NCBI GenBank assembly: GCA_914767715.1
Contig: OU612073.1
Coordinates: forward strand, 1,238,001 to 1,302,000
DNA length: 64,000 nucleotides
Direction of reading: 5' to 3'
From: Membranipora membranacea
Taxonomy: Eukaryota; Bryozoa; Gymnolaemata; Cheilostomatida; Membraniporidae
Below, one piece after another: positions 47,526 to 59,561 of this stretch. Position numbers and translations under genes: made by a program. Every line of letters begins with the position of its first letter. Within the stretch, counting starts at the first letter, position 1. Below the pieces are notes generated by a model. The model was not told where the DNA came from and ran no database searches. It worked only from the letters and a program-made list of their open reading frames with translations.

Positions 47526-50362
47526 ATGGGAAACTGGTGCTCATGTATCAGACAGACTGAGCCTTCATCAGTAAAAGATGATAATGTGGAACTTTCTTCC
47601 CTGGCTGGAGGTGGGTATTGACCATCTCTGATTTAATGTTTGGTCAAGTTTCATGTGATTTGTGGATCTGATCCCCGCTCTCCTTATCCTCTCAGCTGGA
47701 TTGTATTGTATAAGTATTAGTATAGTTTATTTTATTATAATATCCAGTTCTCTCCAATGGATCAATATGAGCGATCAGTCTCTTATGACTTCTTGGTGGA
47801 TTGTTTTGAAATTCCATTATTTAACAGACTGGAATGTGTGATAATATAACAAAAGGGGCCCGTGAGTTCAGTGAAAATACAGGATGACAGGTGTGCTAGG
47901 ATTTGTATTCAATATATATTTGAAAGCTAAACAACATATCAATTTTCTTCACTAGGCTTGTCAATATCAGGCTCCTCTTAAAATATAACTGGACGGCTGG
48001 CTGATTGACAGGGCGACCCTTGTGATGTATAAATTTACTGTTGACACACATATATATATATCTAGATCAGGGGTCACTTAGTAGGGGACAACTTCAAGGC
48101 TTTGATGACATCACAGATGGATCGCAACAGAATGAGGTCTTCACACCAATTTGTGGTGTGTCCCATCAAAAACAAGCATAAGGAGGTGACATCAAATTTT
48201 GAGTTATTGCAGTCAACATGTGCAGAATTCTTTGGTGATTCTGGAGATACCTTTACTTTTTTTCTATGATTAATATTCGCAAAGTTATCGGGAAAAATGT
48301 CACGCCGACCTGGCCGTTGCCGCAAAAGGCTGTTCTTAGAAAATGGCCGCCGAAGTCGAAACAATGTGTCAAATCGCTGGAACTTTGTTTGTACCATAGC
48401 AACGGGGGGTCAAATATTCACAAATAACAACGAAAATTGACATACAGATACAAAAAAGTGTGACAATTTTAATGATGATGTTTATTATTGCACTATGTAA
48501 ATAATTTTTGAAATATTAAATATTAAATGTCATATTATTTATTGCGTAATTCATAGCTATAGCTGCTTTTTAAGAATCATGTCCCTTGAGCGAGAGCGTT
48601 ATCATTTATCGGCACTGCGTTTGGCTTTCTTTGTGGAAGGTTCCCCTGCTCCTCCTTCGTAATCTTGCACTTCTGTAGGTGGTGGGCAGACAAGATCTCT
48701 TGTCTCAGGGGTGCAAAATTCCCTTATCTCTTTGTAGAGGTAGGCTTGGCGCTTGCTGTCCAGGCCGGAGGGGGTTAGCTCGACTGGGGTTCCTCCAATG
48801 GCACTCTTGAGAACTTTTTTCTCTAAACCAGTTTTGTCGGAACAAAACCTCTTCGAGGTCACAACTCCTAGGAACCAAAACCAAAAATATTGTGATCTCA
48901 ATTCAATCCTTATAAGAGGACGCACTTGTTTGGCCGTCATGCCATCACAATGTAAGGGGGTAGTCAGGGCTTTGAACCACTGGGAGCATACCTGGTACAT
49001 GCATGACTTGGAATGTCTTGCTACAGAGAGGTTCTCCTGCGAGGAGAAAAGAAGAATTTCAAAGATCAATGTCTACAGTAGCAGAGTGGAAATTGACAAC
49101 TGGTCAATTATTATACCAGCCAACATGGCAAATCAACATAGGCCTACCTTCGTGTTTGAATTCACAGCATGTCCGTTCTCGTTGCTTCTGCTTGTGCTTG
49201 CTCTGCGGCCCGACACTCGAACTTGTGTGCAAAGCCACCGAAATTTTGCCTAGCACAAGCATGTCTTTCTCAGCAGAGGTTAGCGATTCATAGTAGACTA
49301 GTTGCCCAAGAAGTGTGTCCAAGTTAAACTTAGATATGCAGTTGGATTTACAGGGACACTTGAATTTGGATAGATAATTCTGTCTCTTAGTCCGAGGAAG
49401 AACATCGTCACCAGCAGGGCCTTCAGTTTGGACATTCAGGAGAGCTGCATCACCAGCCACAGGAGTAGAGAGAACATTAGAAATTATAGCATCTCCAGCA
49501 GCAGCAGTGCTAGAAGTAGCTGTGGCATCATCACCACTACTAGTACTACTAGTTGTAGCAGCATCACTCACTGTGAGTGTGACTGGATGCTTTTTTTAAA
49601 TAATTGTCACTACCACTTCACTGGTGCTTTCACTCTCCTCCTGAGCAAAATCTAACTCCAGATCCCTGTCATTGCCACATGCAGATGTCCAATCACTGTT
49701 TTCATCTTCACTGTCAACTTCTCTAGTTCCCAGCTCTGCTCCAACAGTGTCTCAAAATCCACAATGTTATTTGCAGCCGCCATTTTCTTTTACTTCATGT
49801 GTGCCTAGCAACAGCTTTGTAGGTCAAAATGAGGAGTTTCTATTTAGAATTGGCCAATGAAAATATGATATTCTGAAAGAGGACATTCTGATTGGTCAGA
49901 AAAGTAGAAAACACAAAATTGTAAACAAAATAATATTTTCAGCATGATTGACTTCATCAGCTAATAACTAACAATAGGGACTACCGCGTTATGCTTGTTT
50001 TAGATGGGACATGCCACATTTATGCAATGGATATACCTGCATCAGACTCTGGTGAGAGTGGGGATAACTCTGATGATGAGAGATGGGACAACTCAGAGGA
50101 TGATAGTAGGAACTCTGATGACGTTAGGGAGGGTAAGAATTTAAAACATATCTGACTCATTAACAAATCAAATTTTAATGATAATTTCATTTACAAACAT
50201 AATCTTTGTGCTATTAGCTCAAAACCAAACATTTCAGATTTACAGTGTATTCTGGCAATAGTTATATGAGCAAAGAATGTTGGGATACGGGTACCTCAGA
50301 GAAGACCAACCTGTCTGTGAGAATCAGAAAGCAGCAAAGTCCACACATATATACATATAAAC

Positions 50363-50400
<38 letters not shown>

Positions 50401-53400
50401 TATATATGTGTGTGTGCCAACTATAACACTTACAGGGCCTACTCCTCACGGCCTCAATCTCCTTTAAAATCCCGGTAGTAGTTTCTAGACCAATATATTA
50501 TATGCTAGTAACCCTCAGCGTGGTCTGGCCAATGAGAGAGAGGGCAGAATTTATACACATTGATAATGTTACCTTCAGTGTTTTGTCATTCTAGTCATCA
50601 CAAAACTGTGAATATATTTGGTTCAATTTAAAACTATCAATAGTAGGCTGCCAACGAAATTAATTTTTCAAGACAATCTCTGCATACTTATTCTAGTTCT
50701 CTGTGATTCTCATGTAAATAAATCAATCATTATGAGGACACCGTGACGTGACGTAATAACAAGATAAATATTACCTTATTATATATCCATTATATGATCA
50801 CATTATAGAGAAGTACGCAGTCTGGTACAGACACTCAGGAGAGGAGGAGATAGTGGAGATACCTTACATACCGTACACAGACTTAAGAAGGATGACTGTA
50901 AGGGAGATAGAGTTAGATAAGGGAGATAACTCTATCACTCATCTCAGTATCTCTTGTCTGAAGAGTTTCCCCTCCTGGTTACCAGTTATAGCTCCTCATC
51001 TCCTACAGCTCAGACTGGAGTTTATTGATGAAGACGCTCTCAGAGAGGGTAGTTTTGAATGGCAGAGGTAAGTAGAGTACATGATACTATAATATTATAT
51101 TTCTGAGTTACTTATGAGCGATATGACTCCTATTATCTCTAGACTTGTCTCACAGCCCGTTTACTCACACTTCTGCAACCGATAAAAAAAAACTGTTATT
51201 TGGCAGCAAGCTTGAAATTTGTCTTCAAAATACCATACATGAAACAATCTATCCCCCACATACCACCCGATATTCATCTACTGCTCTTCTTCATAATTGA
51301 TTGGCAGTATTCATCACAACTGGAATACATTGGCAAAATATTGGATTTAATCTTTCACTAACAAAAAAACTCAGAATAGCCACATACCATCAGAATTTTT
51401 TGGAAAAGGAATTTCAAAATGATTTAAACTCGGGAATTAAACAATTCTTGACCCTGTTCTATATAAATATATGAGATTCTAAGAGCTATTTCAAACATGC
51501 ATGGTCTTTATTTGTCATTGACTCTAATCGGCAATAATAAAGTATAGATATATATATGTATATATATGTGCCGCATACTCTCAAGATGAAGAAAAGTTCA
51601 TATCATTGGATCAATAAATTTGGATGCTATGTGAAGACTAACTATGTACAATAAACGTAGTAGCCTGTCTTGACAAGACATGCTATGCTCCGTGTAATTA
51701 CCATGATCTCATAAGTTTTTAGGATTTAATTTTGAGCATAGCAAATTGGTAAAAGTAAGTCTCATAAAAAATATTTGGTCCATATTATTACTCCCCGCAC
51801 AAGTAAATCCCTGTAGATAGACTACCAAGTGTCTACAATTAATGCTGGATCTGAATTACACTCCATCTTTAATATACACTCACACTGCAGCTAACCCATA
51901 TTTAGCGTAACGTTAATGTTAAAGTCGCCCATAAATTATCATAACTTAACTCGCTCTACATGATAATATGATGTCATAACTTACCGGTCACATGAAAACT
52001 GGGAAAAGACACTTACGAGATTTCACACAGGGCACAAAATTACGTGCTCTTTACAATGAGAAAAAAAACAAGGCAAACGTAAAGATGACCAAGGCATTTA
52101 AACTAAGATGCACTGGGAACAGCTTGTTTCAAAATAAAGGCTACAAAGTTCGTAATTGCAGGCAAAAGTGAAATTATTTTTTGACGCACGCAGACTCATG
52201 TAACAGTGTGGCACTTAGCTTCCGTAATAGTTCTACTGAAATGAAGGTATAGTGAGATGTCTACTTTTGCTGTATAGAATAGGTTGATGTTACACAAAAT
52301 TCTCTCACCACATTGCGTTTGCCAAAATAGATCACCTAAGCGACCTGCCAGCTGTGACACACAGGACCCGCACAGCACACTAAATTACGCTCTGATTATA
52401 ATGGTCATACTGATAAATACTAAAAAAAAAACAAAAAATCTAGCTACAATTGACTGGTAAGGACTTCTAACATAATTTTTGGTACAAATGCTACAAAATT
52501 AAAAATAAATATTAGCAGTTGTCCAGCTCCAAATTCTAAGTCTAGTCAAGCAACCCATTTTTTCCGTTTGATCTCACATATAATTCCAAAAATGTCTTTT
52601 TTTTCGTAAGATAAACTCATCGTCATCATACTTAAATTTAATCAATATGAAAATAAGATAAACTTCCTCCATCTATACCTAAACTGTTGATGATATAGAA
52701 AAATGAAGATAAGGTTGTGTGGGCAAATGATGGAATTACATTTTTATCCTAGTTTAAACACTGTGTCTGTCTGACCTTCACACCACCCCATACATACCAA
52801 AATACCATACATCAAATAATCTATCCTCAACCTATACTACATTTACCTGCTGTTCATGCTATTCTCAATTATTGATTGTATTCACATGGATTTAACCTTA
52901 CACTTCACAAAAACAATTTTCAAATATTATAACCGCATACCATCAGAGTTTTTGGAAGAGTTATCAATGTTAAATAATTTTTGATAAGAAATTTCAAAAT
53001 GATTAAAACTTGTTAATTAAACTATTCTTGATTGTGTTCTAAAAATATAACAATATCTGAGGGAAATAACAAAGAATAAATGATTTGCCATAATTTTAAA
53101 ATATTGTTGGATTATTTCAGAATAGTTTTATTATATGACTCCTCCAGCACAAAGAACTGTTTCTGACTCATATTATATATTATACAGAATATCACAGCTG
53201 ACTAAGCTTCAGACTCTGGACCTCAGTAATAACCCGTCACTCAGATCTGTACCTGAAGATCTGTATGAGCTGACTGAGCTGTCTGAGCTCAATCTGGATA
53301 GATGTGGGCTCACCGATATCAGTACCAGGTATGTGTGTGTATTCTGTATCGATTTATCAATATTTTTATGTTCTCATAGTGCTGGAGAGGAATTCCTAAT

Positions 53401-56400
53401 TTATTTATCATGATATGATTGGATGTTATGAAAAATGAATTTATCAGTCTTATGATTGTCTTGATGGATAGTTTCAGAATAGAATTATATCCTAGAAGAG
53501 TCAAAGATTGGGATAAGTTTATCTTTTCCCACAATCCTGAAATAGTTAACATTTTCCCTTCATCTAGACTCACACCGCAGATAGCCCATATTAAGTGCCA
53601 GCTAATGTTAAGTCGTCTACAGATTAACAATACTAAAATCTAGCTAGATATAAGATAAGTCATAACTGACAGGAAACGTAAACATGACGATCATTTCATG
53701 TAGCAGGAGAAGATAAGTACGGGACTTCGCGACCTCACTAATGAGGAAATTCTGGAAGAGATTGTTATATGGGAGACTAGAAAACGTCTTATAAGTAAAA
53801 ATGTTCTGAGAGTTTATTTTCACATGTTCAGTAAACTGCTCTCACATACGACTTAAGTTACCAGCAGACTTGACTTTTTTAACTCTGTATATTTCACTCT
53901 CAAAGGCTATGTTACAGAAAACACCTGTACAAACCAAGTTATAGAGGAGGATGGTTGATTAATGTCACTTCATGCAGGCACAGTTCAAAGCTCAAACAAA
54001 TGTATTATGCCTATGTGTTTGCTTATTTGGTTTTTCCTCATATTTATTTGTATCACATTGGCCTCACTAGGGATTAGGGAAGTCTTACATCAAAGCAATC
54101 AACCTCATATTCCTGATGTTGTTAGCTAGATCATCAACTTACATTCGAAGGCATCTATATTAGCCAAGAGTGTTTATATTGGGATAGGTGCAAAGGGGTT
54201 CTGACTCAAACATTGCCACGGATTACAAATAGTAGCTAAATATAGAATTTTATCACCAACTAGGAGTTGTTGGTATGGTGGGTGAGATATTGAGGGGAGG
54301 GGGCACAGGTAACAACCTACCAGATTTCATCCCGCAATGATGCAGTAAGACGGTTTGAATTAAATTAATATCGTGTCTATATTTGTGATACCCGAAGATC
54401 ACTATCAACATCTAACCTTCGTTGCTTTGCAATTATTTCAGGCAAGGGTGCTAAATGATGTATGACTGATATTGATATTGATATTGATATATTTATTTAT
54501 GTTCTTATAGCTCTTACCATTATTGTTTCAGGTTGAAAAATCTCTCGCGCCTGGAGACATTACATATAGGGAATAACAGCTTCACATCTCTCCCACCAGC
54601 TATTCTACAACTGAAGAAGCTCAAGACATTGGACCTCCTGGACAACAGTTCCCTCCAATCATTAGACTCTCGTCTTCTTCTTCTACCTGCTCTAGAGGAG
54701 CTGAAATGTCATGACTGTTATGCTCTGACATCTCCTCCCTATGCAGTCTGTATGCAGGGTCTGCAGGCTATAAGAAAATACTACACAGATCTCAAACAGC
54801 ACGGTGGTGTAAAGCTCCCTATAGTTTCTGCAGCAGTGATCGGTAACAGAATGGCAGGTAAAACTAGTCTCATTAATAGTTTGAAAACAAAGGAAAGAAG
54901 TCTCACATATCGTAACAGAGAAGGAATTGAGGATGACACTACTGAGGTTTTCAAAATAGCCGAGATCACAGTTGGAGAGTCACAGTTGAAAGTTTTTGAT
55001 TTTGGAGGTGACCGTATTTACCATATTTCCTATCATATGGTAATACGAAGTAATTATATTCCAGTCATTGTTGTCAATATGGAGCAGTTTGAGGAGTTGT
55101 TGTCATCAGGTGGCCCAAAAGAAGCAGTGAGGATACTAGTCCTGGACTACATGTCACATTTATATGTGTCATGTCCTCGTCTAGGCCATCCTCTTCTTGT
55201 CCTCACCCATAAAGACAAATTTTCTGATGTCTCCGCATTTGACACCAGAAAGGTTGAGCTGCTTGGTACTCTGACTTCCTTAATCAGGGGTATGATAGAG
55301 GAAGAGAAGAGATTTACTAAAGGTACCTCTGAGTTCTGTAGTATTGCCCTCTTCTCATCATCATCAGGAATCTTTCCTCCACAGAATATATTTGAGTTAG
55401 ATAGCAGTGATAACAGTAAGGAGATTATCCTCCAGATACTGCAGACCCTTCAGATCAGAGCTGAACCATTCTACACAATAATCCCAAACATTTGGGAGTT
55501 GTTGCTTCTCTTCTTTGATCAGATGAGTGATGTGTCCTTCATTCTTCTCACTGAAGTCACAAAAAAGTTTCCAGGAGATGCAAATCTGACTGTGCTCCGC
55601 TACATGCACAATGTTGGTAGAGTTCTGTGGTTTGAACATGAGGATAGTCTGAGGAGATTTGTTTTCCATAGACTTACTGCCGTCACCGACGCAATCGCTC
55701 TCCTGTTTCATCACAGATTTGGAGATCGGTGGGAGTCTAGACTGGCAGCCCAACCCAACATTATAGCTATAGGAAATGAGATGATCTCAAAAAAGAGATA
55801 CACAAAACTTGTTGATCGTCTGTTGCAGAGTGGAGTTGTTGATGAGGCTGTTCTATTGAACTTGTTCTGTCAACCAAACTTTCCATATGAGGTGGCTTTG
55901 CCACTGCTTAAGGCTTTCCATCTCTTATGTGGTCCAGTTCATAAATCACCCAGGAATACATTCATCATCCCTTACTTCTCCACTGACGCCCTGGACCTTA
56001 TTCCTACTGACAATAAGCTTCTACAACTTAGAGTGGATATAAACTTTCTTGGCCTATCACCTCCCTCGTACGCATACTACCTGCTAACCTGTGTATATCT
56101 AACCCCCTTCACTGACCCCGGTCTCCGTATCAGAACAGCTCGTAACGGTGCTATGGTACACCATGGTAACACTGTAAGTAGTGTAGTACACAGCAGTGCC
56201 GATCGCAGAGTCACTGTACAGGTAGATACACCTGTTGAGGAATTAGATTCCTCATGGAAGCAACTGATTGGCATCACAGACTCATTAATCAATCACCTGC
56301 TGTCTATCTGGGTCGCAGCTCGACCTATATGTGAGTTCTATTGTGCTCACTGTCTGTTTCTACATGAGTCTGAGCCTGAGAGAGAAGTAGATCCAGATTG

Positions 56401-59400
56401 GTATTCTCCTCTACACACTAACAAAGATGTACTTCTATCTCATCAGCTGAACACACTCCTCTCTAATGCTGACCCTGTGCCCTGCTGTAACGATCAAACT
56501 AATGGTGGACAACTCCAAGTACCGAGGCCTCTAAGATTCCCATGTAAGTTTAATTCTGCCAGAAAAAAATCATGTTTTGAAAGTTTCTGATATGACATCT
56601 GCCTCCTCTCTACCTTTGATTATGAATATGGGAAATGGGAAATTGAAAAAGTAAGCTGACATTGTGTGATACTCTGATGGGTGGACAAAAACCGGGGGCA
56701 AGAGGAGGGGTACGAAAAATACATGTCAAATTATGATCGAAGGAAAGCCACAAATCTATCCTAGATATGAAAAGTAACTCATATGTCAATCAAAATAACT
56801 TGTAATTTATCACTGTAGGTTTTTCACTGACAGATGCAGATAAACGCAAAGTTAGAAATTACATGACTAGCCTGCAAGTACCGAATGTAGCTGTACGTAA
56901 TATTATTGAGCTGATGACATCACAACTTGCAGGCATCAATCTGCAACTGGAAGTTTGTGTGTCACAGTCAACTATTCCAAAAAACATGGTGAGTTTTATT
57001 GAGGTTAGAAAGAAACCTAGGACATCTATCTTTACTTACTATTTTGAATCGAGGTATTGTTATCACAAATACTGCATTGAACCGCTCTAGCCCTGTGCCA
57101 AATGCTGTTGTGGTTCAAACAGACCAAGGGCACCTAATACCTATATCTCCTAACTATTTTGAGCTTATTTAGGTGTTGTTATTACGATTGCTGTGTGTTA
57201 TTGAATCGCTCTCTGTGCCCGATGTCTATCTTGATGTTGTGGTTCAAACAAACCAGGGGTTTCAGTAAACCCCACAGTGCTGCTCATGTTTATTAACCAC
57301 ATTTGATTTTATTTTAGACAATGTATACGATGACTGAGACTAGAGGCCGAGCTCTCATATTATCTAATAAACATGAGGTCAAAGATGATCACGGCCAAGT
57401 AATAGACTGGAGGAAGGGTGCTGACATAGACCATGATAACATGAGGAATATGCTGGAGAATTTTGGGTTTGTTGTGAATGGAGAGTATAAAAACTACACT
57501 TCACAGGTAATACATTCCTGTTAAGATTGCTCTATTAATTCGGCGATTCTTGAAAGAGGCCCTTGTTTCACAGTCTTTAGACTAGTAACCAATATGATTT
57601 GGCCATATTTGTACAATGTCCAATAGTTATTCTCCCGGCTGTAAATCAGTGTGAGCATGTGGTGGATATCCGATTATGATTGAGGTGTTGATGTTACCAA
57701 AAATGGCTGTCTCTTGTCCCATTATGATCCCCCTTCATATTCAATTCCATTCCTTTAATTTTAAGAATATCGTGAAGACCATTCACAGGGAAACTCAGCT
57801 GGTAGACCAGACAGGCCGATCAGTCCATGAAGATCTAGGAATGTTTGTGTTGGTAATAACTGGTCATGGTGCTGAAGGGAGTGTCCAAGGGTCTGATGCT
57901 GAGCACATCAGGCTGACTGATATCTATCAGTTATTATCTGCTAGAAACTTCCCGGCTATGAAGGGAAAACCTAAACTTATTATAATACAAGCCTGCGCAG
58001 GAGGTAAGTAGTACAAATTTTGTAGTGTCCAAGTTCCCACAAGTTGAAGTTGTCTCGTCTCACATAAGGCTTCCTAACTTAGTTAAATAGGGATTTTATC
58101 ATCTCCAGCGGCTTATAACTAAGTACAATGTTTTGACTGATTATAGATAAGAGAGACACGATGCTAGATCTCAGCACAACTACTTATCAGGTACCAGCAG
58201 TAGTGAGGGTATCACCAGAGAACTCTGTAACAGATAACCAACCATCTGGAGCTTCTTATGTGGATGATCAGCCTGAGGACAGCTCACTAGCTGATCTCTT
58301 CATCATGCAGTCTAGCTTTGACAGTGGGTACCATCCCAGACTTCTCTGTTTCTAAGAAATATATTATTATATAGAAAACAGAATGAATTATTCAGTCACC
58401 TCAAAATCTTCGACAGCCGAGACTTGTATTTGTGCTATTCAGCAGACTGATTTCGGTTATTTCTAAACTATACAAAATGTTAATCCCAACCATTTAACCT
58501 ACATCGTGCCAGCAAATAATCTTACTGGTCAAAAATAAATTCAGTTTTGTTACACCTGACAAGTATATGAGGTATGAAACTATAATTTTCAAAATTTATC
58601 AAACCAATTATTTGATGATTCAACTCACCTTTTACAGGTTTTGTAGCTGGTAGAGATGACATAGGATCTCCATTCATAAGAGCTCTAGTTATCACCTTCT
58701 ACAAGTATGCTCATCAGCATCACCTCCAGTCTCTGGGAAGTATGGTAAGTGGTGACAGGCTGCTGATTTATCCAATGCAAACATTGATGAAAAAACAAGA
58801 AGAAAAGCCTCTGGAAATGATATTCCGTTCCATTATTTGCTCCAGTTAATTCGACTCGGTTCCATTATGATAATCATTACAATAAATTATCTCGTTTCCT
58901 ATGGACGTTTTCAGATTATGTTCGTTGTATTTACTATTGAATGGCGTATTATCGATTGGTTTTTTAGGTGCAGGAAGCAGTGAGGACTTACACTGCAAGA
59001 GAGAATAAGGCTCGTGGAACTCAGACACCGAGGATGACTAATAATATGGGTACTAAAGTACTCTACCTGGAACCAGGGATAGATATGAGAAAACAAGGAG
59101 AACATCCAGATAATCTTACTACTGATGTCAGATCTCCAAATCCTTCAGTTACTACAATCTCCTGGCTTCCTGGTATGTATGTTCAGTGAAAGAGTGAGAA
59201 CAAAACGATTTGATTATATAGCTCTATAATATCCTGTAATTAACAGATACTTGATGTCATCGGAAGTCTGTGTGAACAGATTTTGTTGTGAAACATAAAT
59301 GTGCATATATTCCGCGACACCCTGTAGCAAGGTCATAACAATCTGAGTGAAACCAGCATATTGACGCCGAATTTATGCACTCAAAGTAAACACTGATAGC

Positions 59401-59561
59401 TTAGGGCGCTATAGTTGTACTTCTTATTTTGTTTTTGTGTTACACCCAATCATATATAGACCTTGTCTGTTTACCCAGGTACATTGGAGGAGAAAATAGA
59501 AGGAAGTGATGAAAGCTCTCGGATGTTTGTAAACTGGAAAGTAGTAAAGAGAACAAACTGA
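47526..59561 (+). CDS. ROCO-caspase: LRR-Roc-COR-caspase fusion protein, 12 exons
   Basis: Exons: 47526-47610, 50004-50132, 50809-51067, 53188-53328, 54532-56543, 56819-56988, 57318-57506, 57766-58003, 58147-58323, 58638-58744, 58968-59172, 59479-59561; 3795 nt, 1264 residues, every junction phase-consistent. N-terminus MGNWCSC fits N-myristoylation (G2, S6) with cysteines for palmitoylation. An acidic Ser/Asp linker (about 29-72) is followed by leucine-rich repeats (about 110-290: LQTLDLSNN, LSELNLDRC, LETLHIGNN, LKTLDLLDN). Roc GTPase, about 298-490: P-loop GNRMAGKT (309-316), DFGG (361-364), THKDK (430-434). COR region, about 495-870. Caspase p20, from about 940: RGRALILSNKHE, WRKGADID (R964), catalytic H1029 in ITGHG and C1072 in QACAG. 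p10: VAGRDDIGSPFIRAL (R1139) and TKVLYL. A 60-residue tail follows. No kinase or death-fold domain is seen. Inferred role: GTPase-controlled, membrane-tethered caspase. Activity and expression are unproved. Confidence 0.88.
48152..50018. mobile_element. Decayed DNA transposon in intron 1 of the ROCO-caspase gene
   Basis: Inverted ends 48152-48190 and 49981-50018 match at about 34 of 40 positions around TGTCCCATCAAAAACAAGCA. Between them lies a broken minus-strand gene (48602-49783). I found no clear target duplication, and the outer limits are uncertain by several bases. The right end overlaps the acceptor and first 15 nt of exon 2 of the host gene. Confidence 0.6.
48602..49783 (-). pseudogene. 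Broken nested minus-strand gene, probably transposon-derived
   Basis: An ATG at 49781-49783 opens MAAANNIVDFETLLEQSWE. A shift then joins an acidic stretch (VDSEDENSDW) that ends at a TAA. Two further frames continue: 49571-49104, with a Cys-rich motif CPCKSNC and CCEFKHEGRPMLICHVGW, and 49069-48602, ending STKKAKRSADK. A short intron with acceptor CTCCTCGCAG may link the last two, but the first break needs a frameshift. I do not recognise the family. Location between inverted repeats, antisense inside an intron, favours an old transposon protein. A 107-residue ORF at 48074-48397 crosses the left inverted repeat and is not counted. Confidence 0.45.
50361..50406. repeat. (TA)n microsatellite
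   Basis: Near-pure TA dinucleotides in ROCO-caspase intron 2. Similar short runs occur at 617-652 (followed by TTA repeats), 24505-24520 and 48050-48062. Low-complexity sequence. Confidence 0.9.
51231..53690. repeat. Old duplication within ROCO-caspase intron 3
   Basis: Stretches at about 51231-51470 and 51850-52010 recur diverged at about 52790-53050 and 53565-53680 in the same order (for example CCATCAGAATTTTTTGGAA versus CCATCAGAGTTTTTGGAAGA, and CTCACACTGCAGCTAACCCAT versus CTCACACCGCAGATAGCCCAT). In the second copy LRR exon 4 lies between the two blocks. In the first copy no such exon survives. This points to duplication of an LRR exon with its flanks, followed by loss of one. Confidence 0.6.

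Noticed and set aside
48753-49293. Plus-strand ORFs of 96 and 166 residues in ROCO intron 1
   Set aside because: They are antisense shadows of the nested minus-strand transposon gene.
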